Assembly (NCBI GenBank): GCA_020062605.1
Contig: JAGUWA010000432.1
Span: 1 to 7,709 of the forward strand
Reading direction: 5' to 3'
Source: Parvibaculum sp.
GTDB lineage: Bacteria; Pseudomonadota; Alphaproteobacteria; Parvibaculales; Parvibaculaceae
Length of the DNA: 7,709 nucleotides
The position numbers were made by a program, and so were the translations under genes. The notes below the pieces were generated by a model. The model did not search any database. It was given only the letters and a program-made list of their open reading frames with translations, and was not told the origin of the DNA. This document shows, piece by piece, positions 1 through 5,938 of this stretch (positions are counted from its first letter, which is position 1; every line of letters starts with the position of its first letter).

Positions 1-235
1 CCGTCACCGCGGCGATGGATCTGTCGCTCAGCGTCGGCGTGCGGGCTTCCGGAAGAGGTACCTCGGCAGCCGCCTCGGGCGCCGCGTTGGCCGCCCAGGG
101 ATCGACCCAGTGAGTTTCCTGCGCGCCGTAGGAAGTGGCTTCGGCATGGACCGGGCCCGCCGCAATCGGCATGGCCACAAGCCACGACAGCAGAAACAAC
201 CGCAAATGGAACGAAATCGAAGGCACTCTTTTCAC
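1..235 (-). CDS. Exported protein, N-terminal part only (possible LdtP-like partner of the LdtR-type regulator)
   Basis: This is a minus-strand reading frame with a GTG start at 235-233 that stays open to the left edge, so only the first 78 codons are visible. Read in the sequence: the N-terminus has basic residues (VKRVPS), then a hydrophobic core (LRLFLLSWLVAMPIAA), then a GPVHA|EA signal peptidase I site near residue 31. The mature part is Pro/Ala/Glu-rich and low in complexity (for example AANAAPEAAAEVPLPEA), as is usual for the linker of a periplasmic or envelope protein. A G-run lies a few bases upstream of the GTG and could serve as ribosome binding site. A second GTG at 226-224 would shorten the signal peptide. 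The catalytic domain, if any, is off the window. Because it follows an LdtR-type regulator, an L,D-transpeptidase-like LdtP is possible. That is inference from context only; export is the well-supported part. Confidence 0.6.
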   Translation of the reverse strand, partial: MKRVPSISFHLRLFLLSWLVAMPIAAGPVHAEATSYGAQETHWVDPWAANAAPEAAAEVPLPEARTPTLSDRSIAAVT

Positions 236-474
236 ACAGCCCCACAGCAAAATACCGGAAGCCCCTCCGGCATGAACGCGCGGCCCCTTTATGCCATTTC
301 GGGACACTGACCGCATCTTGCCAATCTTGTAGCCGCAACCTGCCATGAAATCTGTCGCATTCAGGGTCAAGATTCGGGATTCCGGCCCGTAAAAGGTCAG
401 ACTTCCCGTCGTGAGTGATGGAAATGCAACTCCCGTGCTGCCAAGGCGGTCGGCCCACCCGCCAGAAACGCCGA
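236..474. other. Non-coding gap upstream of the exported-protein gene
   Basis: No convincing gene is seen on either strand; the short open frames here lack family signatures and good start contexts. The stretch should hold the minus-strand promoter of the exported-protein gene. The only -35-like hexamer I find is TTGACC on the minus strand (365-370), but nothing resembling TATAAT follows at the right distance, so I do not call a promoter. The six bases CGTGAG at 410-415 also occur in the TGCGTGAGG arm upstream of the LdtR-type gene. A shared regulator site is possible, but a six-base match is weak evidence. Confidence 0.35.
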
Positions 475-506
475 AAGGCCCGCGCCTCCGGGGAGACGCA
501 GGCCTT
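475..506 (-). terminator. Hairpin terminator after the LdtR-type gene
   Basis: An inverted repeat lies 22 nt past the stop codon of the minus-strand regulator. The outer arms are AAGGCC (475-480) and GGCCTT (501-506), the inner arms GCG/CGC and CTC/GAG, and the loop is a tetranucleotide (489-492). On the plus strand the stem has two C-A mismatches. On the minus strand the same positions become G-U wobble pairs, giving an unbroken 14-pair stem followed by a short U-run (minus strand reads GGCCTTTCGG). That asymmetry assigns it to the minus-strand transcript. The U-run is short, so it may be only moderately efficient or may simply protect the 3' end. Confidence 0.6.
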
Positions 507-528
507 GCCGAAAACGGGTCGACAGCGC

Positions 529-1041
529 TTAGAGCCGGTAGCGGATCTGGTCGGTCCAGAAGCGTTCGAGCTTGAACAGAGTGGCATTTGCCTGCCGCAG
601 TTCCTCGCTCGAGATATCGCCGACCTCCGTCAGCATCGCGCAATGCTTCATGTAGACCCCGTCGATCGCGGCGCAGATCGAGCGCCCCTTCTCCGTCAGC
701 CGCACGCGAACCGAGCGGCGATCCGAGCGCGATCGCTGGTGATGGATGTAACCGGCCTCGACGAGCTTCTTGAGATTGTAGGACACATTCGAGCCGAGAT
801 AGTGGCCCCGCGTCCTGAGTTCGCCGGCGGTCATTTCCGAGTCGCCGATATTGAAAAGGAGAAGCGCCTGAACGCTGTTGATCTCAGAGCAGCGAATGCG
901 GTCGAGTTCGTCCTTGATCACGTCGAGCAGCCGCCGGTGGAGTCGCTCCACATAGGTCAGCGTTTCGAGATAGGCTTGCTTGCGGCCCGGATCCTTCTGG
1001 TCCTGGACAGCAGGTTCGCTCTTAAGATTGGTCATACCCAT
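529..1041 (-). CDS. ldtR: MarR-family winged-helix regulator, LdtR type
   Basis: A 170-residue dimeric DNA-binding regulator of the MarR family. A helical N-terminus (about residues 21-50, KQAYLETLTYVERLHRRLLD) is followed by the conserved INSVQALLLFNIGDSEMTAGE block (about 54-74). The recognition helix lies in GSNVSYNLKKLVEAGYI (about 83-99), and the beta-wing is SDRRSVRVRLTEKG (about 106-119) with the family's D-R-R signature. The RTRGHYLGSNVSYNLKKLVE and C-terminal LERFWTDQIRYRL blocks match what I remember of LdtR from rhizobia and Liberibacter. There, LdtR controls an L,D-transpeptidase-like gene, ldtP, and osmotic-stress tolerance. The open frame extends 21 codons further upstream. I chose the ATG at 1041 because GGGGG (1048-1052) sits 6 nt before it and family homology begins just after; a second ATG at 1035 is possible. 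The gene ends in a hairpin terminator, and the next gene encodes an exported protein, consistent with an LdtR/LdtP pairing. The family is firm, the subtype likely. Confidence 0.85.
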   Translation of the reverse strand: MGMTNLKSEPAVQDQKDPGRKQAYLETLTYVERLHRRLLDVIKDELDRIRCSEINSVQALLLFNIGDSEMTAGELRTRGHYLGSNVSYNLKKLVEAGYIHHQRSRSDRRSVRVRLTEKGRSICAAIDGVYMKHCAMLTEVGDISSEELRQANATLFKLERFWTDQIRYRL

Positions 1042-1055
1042 GGGTTGCCCCCAAA

Positions 1056-1117
1056 CCTCACGCAAAACGTCATTTGCCGCACCTTCTGTGCTGCAACGCG
1101 TCACAATATGCGTGAGG
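1056..1117 (-). promoter_or_regulatory. Inverted-repeat pair upstream of the LdtR-type gene, candidate operator
   Basis: CCTCACGCA (1056-1064) and TGCGTGAGG (1109-1117) are exact reverse complements, 44 nt apart, in the 137-nt leader between the stop of the hydroxyisobutyrate dehydrogenase gene and the regulator start. The distal arm also belongs to a tighter dyad, TCAC-N7-GTGA (1101-1115). MarR proteins commonly bind dyads over their own promoters, so autoregulation is a reasonable inference. I could not find a convincing -35/-10 pair in this gap, and the proximal arm ends only 15 nt before the start codon. The role in regulation is unproven. Confidence 0.4.
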
Positions 1118-1178
1118 CTACTAACGAGGCCTTAAGTCCTCCGGCATGAATACCGAAGCGAACCCGATATGATTAAAA

Positions 1179-2069
1179 CTATATTTCGCCGCGGATGAGC
1201 CGGATGATGCCGGAAAAGTCGAGGCTATCCTCTCCCGCCGCTTCCATCAGCGAATAAAGTTGCGCCGCCTGCGCGCCGAGAGGGATCGGCGTTCGCGCCG
1301 TTTTGGACGCATCCTGCGCGAGCCGGAGATCCTTCAGCATCATCGCCGCCGTGAACCCCGGTTGGTAGTTGCGGTTCGCGGGCGACGTCGGCACTGGCCC
1401 CGGCACCGGGCAATAGGATGTCATCGACCAGCATTGTCCGGACGCGGTGGAAGAAATGTCGAACAGCGTCTGCGCATCGAGACCGAGCTTCTCGCCGAGC
1501 ACGAAAGCTTCCGAAACGCCGATCATCGAAATGCCGAGGATCATGTTGTTGCAGACCTTGGCGACCTGCCCGTTTCCCGCCGCACCCGCATGAAAAATAT
1601 TCTTGCCCATCTTTTCGAGGATCGGTTTTGCCTTCGCAAAGGCCTCGTCCGTTCCGCCCACCATGAAGGTCAGCGTGCCCGCCTCCGCACCGCCGACGCC
1701 GCCCGACACCGGCGCATCGAGCATCGCCATGCCGGCCTTCTCCGCCGCCGCAATCGTCTCTCGCGCGGAGGGAATGTCGATGGTGGAACTGTCGATGAAG
1801 ACGGTGCCCTTGCGTGCCGCAGCGATGAGCCCGCTTGTCCCCAGATAGACAGAGCGCACATGCTCGCCCGCGGGCAGCATGGTCACGACAAAATCCACGT
1901 CGCGCGCCGCGTCGCTTGCGGTTTCCGCTTTCGCCGCCCCTGCCTCGACCAGCGCCGCCACCGCGGCCGGCGCCAGATCGAAGACCTTGAGAGCGTGCCC
2001 CGCCTTGACGAGGTTCCGCGCCATCGGCCCGCCCATATTGCCGAGCCCGATAAATCCGATTGCCGCCAT
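1179..2069 (-). CDS. mmsB: 3-hydroxyisobutyrate dehydrogenase
   Basis: NAD-dependent cytosolic enzyme that oxidises 3-hydroxyisobutyrate to methylmalonate semialdehyde in valine breakdown. It has 296 residues, the usual family length. The Rossmann NAD site is GFIGLGNMGGPMARNL (5-20). The substrate loop is DAPVSGG (118-124). The catalytic lysine is K171 in GQVAKVCNNMILG, with the paired asparagines N174/N175 typical of true 3-hydroxyisobutyrate dehydrogenases. A late KDLRLA motif (246-251) is also present. The SGQCWSMTSYCPVPGPVP segment (about 210-227) is a recognisable signature of proteobacterial MmsB. A GGGGAGAG ribosome binding site precedes the ATG. The gene starts 15 nt after the stop of the 3-hydroxyisobutyryl-CoA hydrolase gene and is the last of a three-gene valine operon, so its substrate is the product of the preceding enzyme. 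No hairpin terminator is evident after its stop. Confidence 0.95.
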   Translation of the reverse strand: MAAIGFIGLGNMGGPMARNLVKAGHALKVFDLAPAAVAALVEAGAAKAETASDAARDVDFVVTMLPAGEHVRSVYLGTSGLIAAARKGTVFIDSSTIDIPSARETIAAAEKAGMAMLDAPVSGGVGGAEAGTLTFMVGGTDEAFAKAKPILEKMGKNIFHAGAAGNGQVAKVCNNMILGISMIGVSEAFVLGEKLGLDAQTLFDISSTASGQCWSMTSYCPVPGPVPTSPANRNYQPGFTAAMMLKDLRLAQDASKTARTPIPLGAQAAQLYSLMEAAGEDSLDFSGIIRLIRGEI

Positions 2070-2084
2070 TTCGCTCTCCCCGTT

Positions 2085-3125
2085 CTAGTCGAACGTCAAT
2101 TCGTCTGCGCCGAGCGGCGCAAAATAGCTCTTCACATCGTCCGCGCTCATCTCGGCGAGCGTGGCCGGCTTCCACTTCGGTGACTGATCCTTGTCGATCA
2201 CCACCGCCCGCACGCCCTCATAGAAGTCATGCCCCTTCACGAAGCCGTTGATCAGGCGATATTCGAGCCGCATGCAATCCTCGAAGTCGAGAGACTTGCC
2301 CTCGCGCACTTGGGCGTAGGCGACAAGCGTCGAGGTCGGCGACTTCGTCTCGATCATGTCCGCCGTCTTCACCGCCCAGTCGCCGCCATCGGCGCGAAGC
2401 GAAGCGAGAATTTCGGCGACCGATCCCTTCGAGAAATGCGCGTAAATCTCCTTCTGCATGTCCCTGAGCGGCGCCGGCCCTTCCTCCTCCGCCACTTCCC
2501 TCAGCGCCTCGTGAAGCGCCGCACCGCCCGCAATGCGATCTTTGAGCGTTTCGAGCCGCGCGGACGGCACGTAGGTGTCGGCGATCCCGGCATAGATCGC
2601 GTCCGCCGCCTTGAGGCGCGCGCCCGTCAGCGCGAGATAGAGGCCCGTTTCCCCCGGCGCCCGCGGCAGGAACCAGGTGCCGCCAACATCCGGAAAGAGG
2701 CCGATCCCCGTTTCCGGCATCGCAAAGACAAGCCGTTCCGTGGCCACACGATGCGATCCGTGTACGGATAGACCGACACCGCCGCCCATGTTGATCCCGT
2801 CCATCAGCGCAACATAGGGTTTCGGATAGCGCTTGATGAAAGTATTGAGCCGGTATTCCTCGCGCCAGAAGGCGAGCGCGGAAGGGTCGCCCGAGCGTCC
2901 CCAGTCGTGCAGCGCGCGAATATCGCCGCCCGCGCAGAAAGCCTTCTCGCCCGCACCCTCGACGATCACGCAGCGGACGCCGTCGTCCGCCGCCCACTCC
3001 GTGAGTTTTGGATGAATGAGCCGCACCATGTCGAGCGTCAGCGCGTTGAGCGCTTTCGGCCGGTTGAGCGTGATGACGCCGGCCGCACCGCGCTTCTCGA
3101 ACAGGACTTCGGCTTCCTCGCTCAT
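2085..3125 (-). CDS. 3-hydroxyisobutyryl-CoA hydrolase (crotonase superfamily)
   Basis: Cytosolic enzyme that releases free 3-hydroxyisobutyrate from its CoA ester, the step peculiar to valine degradation. It has 346 residues, longer than a standard enoyl-CoA hydratase (about 260) and right for the hydrolase family. The crotonase core is seen in NRPKALNAL (21-29), the oxyanion loop AFCAGGDIRAL (62-72) and DGINMGGGVGLS (109-120). The MPETGIGLFPDVGG block (136-149) carries the acidic residues E137 and D146 that distinguish the hydrolases. The long C-terminal extension ends with the family's FYEGVRAVVIDKD and PKWKP segments. Its start codon lies 3 nt after the stop of the acyl-CoA dehydrogenase gene. 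Its AAGGG ribosome binding site (3133-3137) lies inside that gene's last codons, so translational coupling is likely. A generic enoyl-CoA hydratase is the alternative, but length, the PETGIGLFPDVGG block and neighbours argue against it. Confidence 0.94.
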   Translation of the reverse strand: MSEEAEVLFEKRGAAGVITLNRPKALNALTLDMVRLIHPKLTEWAADDGVRCVIVEGAGEKAFCAGGDIRALHDWGRSGDPSALAFWREEYRLNTFIKRYPKPYVALMDGINMGGGVGLSVHGSHRVATERLVFAMPETGIGLFPDVGGTWFLPRAPGETGLYLALTGARLKAADAIYAGIADTYVPSARLETLKDRIAGGAALHEALREVAEEEGPAPLRDMQKEIYAHFSKGSVAEILASLRADGGDWAVKTADMIETKSPTSTLVAYAQVREGKSLDFEDCMRLEYRLINGFVKGHDFYEGVRAVVIDKDQSPKWKPATLAEMSADDVKSYFAPLGADELTFD

Positions 3126-3128
3126 CGT

Positions 3129-4268
3129 TCAGCCCTTCAGAAGTTCGCGCGCGATGATAACGCGCATGATCTCGTTTGTGCCCTCGAGAATCTGGTGCAC
3201 GCGGGCGTCCCGCAGGTGTCGCTCCAGCGGAAAATCCTTGAGATAACCATAGCCGCCATGGATCTGCAGCGCCTCGTTGATGACGCGGAAACCCGCATCC
3301 GTCGCGAAGCGCTTCGCCATCGCCGCCTTCATGGTCGCATCCGGCGCCTTCGCATCGACCTTCGTCGCCGCGCTGTAGATCATCAGCCGGGCGGCCTCCA
3401 GTTCCGTTGCCATGTCGGCAAGCTTGAATTGCAGCGCCTGGAAATCGGCAAGCTTCCGGCCGAACTGCTCGCGCTCGCCAAGATAGCTCTTCGCCCGCTT
3501 CAGCGCCGCTTCCGCCGTGCCGAGCGAACAGGCGCCGATATTGATGCGGCCGCCGTCGAGGCCCGACATCGCGATCTTGAAGCCCTCGCCCTCCGCGCCG
3601 ATCCGGTTCGCGACGGGCACGCGGGCGTCCTCGAAGATCACCTGCGCCGTCGGCTGGCTGTTCCAGCCCATCTTCCGCTCCGGTGCACCGAACGAGAGCC
3701 CCGGCGTTCCCTTCTCCACGACGAGACAGGAAACGCCCTTCGCCCCGGCCTCGCCCGTGCGCACCATGCAGACATAGATGTCGGACGTGCCCGCGCCCGA
3801 GATGAAGGCCTTGCCGCCGTTCAGCACATAGTGATCGCCGTCGCGCACCGCCTTCGTCTTCAGCGATGCCGCGTCCGATCCGCTCGACGGCTCGGTCAGG
3901 CAATAACTCGCGATGAGGTCCATCGGCGTCAGCTTCGGCAGCCATTTCTGCCGCTGCTCTTCCGTGCCATAGCGGTCGATCATCCATGATGCCATGTTGT
4001 GGATCGACAGAAACGCCGCGGTGGACGTGCAGCCTTCCGACAGCGCCTCGAAAATCAGCGCGGCGTCCAGCCGGCTCAGCGCCGACCCGCCCACATCCTC
4101 GCGCACATAAATACCGGCAAAGCCGAGCGCGGCGGCCTTGCGCAAGGTCTCCACCGGGAAAAAATGATCGCGGTCCCAGTCGCCCGCGTAAGGCGCAAGT
4201 TCCGCCGCCGCGAAGTTCCGCGCGACATCCTGAAACGCCTGCTGCTCTTCCGTGAGCTCGAACCGCAT
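3129..4268 (-). CDS. Isobutyryl-CoA dehydrogenase (acyl-CoA dehydrogenase, ACAD8 type)
   Basis: FAD enzyme that oxidises isobutyryl-CoA to methacrylyl-CoA in valine catabolism and passes electrons to electron-transfer flavoprotein. It has 379 residues, full length for the family. The N-terminal helical domain begins MRFELTEEQQAF. The FAD/substrate block is YCLTEPSSGSDAASLKT (122-138). The segment GGRINIGACSLG (239-250) matches the human ACAD8 equivalent closely. REQFGRKLADFQALQFKLAD (266-285) and HGGYGYLKDFP (337-347) follow. The catalytic glutamate is E363 in VHQILEGTNEIMR, again the ACAD8 pattern. The ATG at 4268 is chosen because a strong GGAGG (4276-4280) lies 7 nt upstream and homology begins there; the open frame runs on antisense to hemB, but that part has no homology I recognise. 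It is the first gene of the operon, driven by the promoter at 4311-4339. A short branched-chain acyl-CoA dehydrogenase of other specificity is less likely. Confidence 0.94.
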   Translation of the reverse strand: MRFELTEEQQAFQDVARNFAAAELAPYAGDWDRDHFFPVETLRKAAALGFAGIYVREDVGGSALSRLDAALIFEALSEGCTSTAAFLSIHNMASWMIDRYGTEEQRQKWLPKLTPMDLIASYCLTEPSSGSDAASLKTKAVRDGDHYVLNGGKAFISGAGTSDIYVCMVRTGEAGAKGVSCLVVEKGTPGLSFGAPERKMGWNSQPTAQVIFEDARVPVANRIGAEGEGFKIAMSGLDGGRINIGACSLGTAEAALKRAKSYLGEREQFGRKLADFQALQFKLADMATELEAARLMIYSAATKVDAKAPDATMKAAMAKRFATDAGFRVINEALQIHGGYGYLKDFPLERHLRDARVHQILEGTNEIMRVIIARELLKG

Positions 4269-4310
4269 TTCCTCGCCTCCCGTGCACGTCCCTGAATGGG
4301 CGTTTGAGCG

Positions 4311-4339
4311 GTGATACTGGCCACCCATGAGCCTGTCAA
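4311..4339 (-). promoter_or_regulatory. Sigma70-type promoter of the valine operon
   Basis: Reading the minus strand, a perfect TTGACA (-35, 4334-4339) is followed after exactly 17 nt by TATCAC (-10, 4311-4316; four of six consensus bases). Transcription would begin near 4304, giving a leader of about 35 nt before the ATG at 4268 with its GGAGG site. Position, spacing and orientation all fit the isobutyryl-CoA dehydrogenase gene as first gene of the operon. Confidence 0.7.
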
Positions 4340-4345
4340 CGAAGC

Positions 4346-4375
4346 GCCGCAGCGCAGCAAAGCTTACGCTGCGGC
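4346..4375. repeat. 9-bp-arm dyad between the valine operon and hemB
   Basis: GCCGCAGCG (4346-4354) and CGCTGCGGC (4367-4375) are exact reverse complements separated by 12 nt. The spacer contains a nested AGC-AAA-GCT, so the transcript could fold into one longer hairpin with a small bulge. The dyad starts 7 bp beyond the -35 hexamer of the valine-operon promoter, centred near -57 relative to the predicted start, a typical position for an activator site. It also lies 68-97 nt upstream of the hemB start. It may be a protein-binding site for either gene or an RNA hairpin in a hemB leader; the sequence cannot decide. Confidence 0.5.
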
Positions 4376-4442
4376 AAAGCGCGCAAGCAGCCCGCCAGCA
4401 GCCGGATTGCACGGCCTCGCCCTTGGCGTTATGAGTTTCGCC

Positions 4443-5447
4443 ATGACACAGCACCCCGCCCCCGCCTTTCCCGCCACCCGCATGCGCCGAAATCGCAAGA
4501 GCGACTGGTCGCGCCGCCTTGTCGCCGAAAACGCCTTGTCGGTGAACGACCTGCTCTGGCCACTTTTCCTGGTCGAGGGCGAGGGAAAGCGCGAACCTGT
4601 GCCCACCATGCCCGGCGTCGACCGGCTGAGCGTCGACGAAGCGGTGCGCGCGGCCTCCGAAGCGGCCGCTCTCGGCATCCCGGTCATCGCCCTCTTTCCC
4701 TACACGCCGGCCGAGAAGCGCGACGCTGAAGGCTCCCTCGCCCATGATCCGGACAATCTCGTCTGCCGCGCCACCCGCGCGATAAAGCAGGCGGTCCCGA
4801 ACATCGGCGTCCTCTGCGACGTCGCGCTCGATCCCTACACGAGCCATGGTCATGACGGCCTTATGTCCGGCGACGTCATCCTGAATGACGAAACGGTAGA
4901 GGCGCTCGTGAAGCAGGCGCTCGTTCAGGTCGAGGCAGGCTGCGATATCATTGCCCCCTCCGACATGATGGATGGCCGCATCGGCGCGATCCGCGCGGGC
5001 CTCGAAGCGGCGGGACACACGAACACGCAGATCATGTCCTATGCCGCGAAATACGCTTCCGCCTTCTACGGCCCCTTCCGCGACGCCATCGGTTCGTCGG
5101 GCGCGCTCAAGGGCGACAAGCGTACCTACCAGATGGACCCGGCGAACGGCGACGAGGCGCTCCGCGAAGTCGCCCTCGACATCGCCGAGGGCGCGGACAT
5201 GGTCATGGTGAAGCCGGGCCTGCCCTATCTCGACATCGTCACCCGCGTGAAGACGGAATTCGGCATGCCGACCTTCGCCTACCAGGTCTCCGGCGAATAT
5301 TCGATGATCGCCGGCGCCATCGAGCGCGGCTGGTTCGACCGGAACCGCGTCATCCTCGAAAGCCTTGTGGCCTTCAAGCGCGCGGGCGCCGATGGCGTCC
5401 TCACTTATTTCGCGCTCGAAGCGGCGAAACTCCTGAAAGCCGGCTGA
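4443..5447 (+). CDS. hemB: Delta-aminolevulinic acid dehydratase (porphobilinogen synthase)
   Basis: Cytosolic enzyme that condenses two 5-aminolevulinate molecules to porphobilinogen, the first common pyrrole of haem and other tetrapyrroles. It has 334 residues from this start. RMRRNRKSDWSRRL (13-26) is the typical alphaproteobacterial N-terminus. The two Schiff-base lysines are K203 in SYAAKYASAFYGPFRDA and K257 in MVMVKPGLPYLD. The metal loop reads DVALDPYTSHGHDG (126-139), with aspartates D130 and D138 where zinc enzymes carry cysteines. This is the magnesium-type site described in Bradyrhizobium and Pseudomonas. The start is uncertain: ATG at 4443 has a weak TGAG 7 nt upstream, ATG at 4431 (MSFAMTQ) would add four residues, and the open frame extends to 4311 without homology. 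No clear plus-strand promoter is visible. The gene is divergent from the valine operon and convergent with the TetR gene, whose stop codon abuts its own. Confidence 0.97.
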   Translation: MTQHPAPAFPATRMRRNRKSDWSRRLVAENALSVNDLLWPLFLVEGEGKREPVPTMPGVDRLSVDEAVRAASEAAALGIPVIALFPYTPAEKRDAEGSLAHDPDNLVCRATRAIKQAVPNIGVLCDVALDPYTSHGHDGLMSGDVILNDETVEALVKQALVQVEAGCDIIAPSDMMDGRIGAIRAGLEAAGHTNTQIMSYAAKYASAFYGPFRDAIGSSGALKGDKRTYQMDPANGDEALREVALDIAEGADMVMVKPGLPYLDIVTRVKTEFGMPTFAYQVSGEYSMIAGAIERGWFDRNRVILESLVAFKRAGADGVLTYFALEAAKLLKAG

Positions 5448-5906
5448 TCAACCGTCCAGCCCCGCCAGCCTGAGCGACGCCTCCCCATGCAGCGCGGCGA
5501 GCCCCCCTGCCCGTTCCACGAGTTCGGCGAGGTCCGCCACGAGATGCTTTCGCCGCGTCGCCGCCTTCCGGTCGCCGAGCTTCCCGAACATCAGCTCGTA
5601 ACGCCCGGGAAAATCCGCGGCGAAGGCGAGATAGGTCTCCCTGATCGCCTTCGCACTCGATACGGCTTCGATGTCATCGGCCAGCATGTCGTATCCCTCG
5701 ATGGCGACCGCGCCGAGCAACTCGTCCAGATTTGCGAAGTGCCGGTAGGGCGCGGCTTCGGAAACGCCCGCGCGCCGCGCCGCCTCCCGCATGGTCAGCG
5801 CATGTCGCCCGCGTATGTCGATCAGCGTCGCCGCCGCTTCCATCAGCCCCTGTTTCAGGTCGCCGTGATGGTAGCTCGTCTTCTGTCCCCGCATCCGCGC
5901 GCGCAT
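5448..5906 (-). CDS. TetR-family transcriptional repressor, short C-terminal domain
   Basis: A 152-residue regulator. The N-terminal SYHHGDLKQGLMEAAATLI (about 11-29) and the helix-turn-helix LTMREAARRAGVSEAAPYRHF (37-57), followed by a DELLGAVAIEGYD helix, are clear TetR features of the YHHGDL subgroup. The ligand-binding part has YLAFAADFPGRYELMFG (92-108). It ends with LAALHGEASLRLAGLDG, which resembles the WHG motif of PF13305 with Leu in place of Trp. The distance between those two blocks looks roughly 15-25 residues short, and nothing follows the WHG-like end, so the protein is short for a family usually near 190-220. ATG at 5906 is chosen because AAGGGG (5915-5920) lies 8 nt upstream; ATGs at 5912 and 5894 are alternatives. 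The promoter overlaps palindromes, suggesting autorepression. Its target and ligand are unknown. Confidence 0.85.
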   Translation of the reverse strand: MRARMRGQKTSYHHGDLKQGLMEAAATLIDIRGRHALTMREAARRAGVSEAAPYRHFANLDELLGAVAIEGYDMLADDIEAVSSAKAIRETYLAFAADFPGRYELMFGKLGDRKAATRRKHLVADLAELVERAGGLAALHGEASLRLAGLDG

Positions 5907-5938
5907 CGCCATCACCCCTTCGGCGTTCTCGCTTTGTC

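Noticed and set aside
110..310. A 66-codon plus-strand open frame at the left edge.
   Set aside because: It is antisense to the signal-peptide coding region of the exported protein and has only low-complexity basic composition.
415..1149. A 244-codon plus-strand open frame antisense to the LdtR-type gene.
   Set aside because: No recognisable domain; it overlaps a regulator with clear winged-helix motifs and would cross that gene's terminator hairpin.
2227..4287. A 686-codon open frame on the minus strand in another frame, spanning parts of the acyl-CoA dehydrogenase and hydrolase genes.
   Set aside because: Its translation is Arg/Gly-rich with no family motifs, and it runs across two well-identified genes. 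It is a by-product of GC-rich codon usage.
4281..4288. Perfect 8-bp palindrome CGTGCACG between the valine-operon promoter and its start codon.
   Set aside because: Short self-complementary GC-rich words are expected by chance in such DNA, and it has no flanking symmetry; noted only.
4269..5018. A 250-residue N-terminal extension of the isobutyryl-CoA dehydrogenase, antisense to hemB.
   Set aside because: It lies over hemB, has no homology I recognise, and would run through the operon promoter; a strong GGAGG supports the ATG at 4268.
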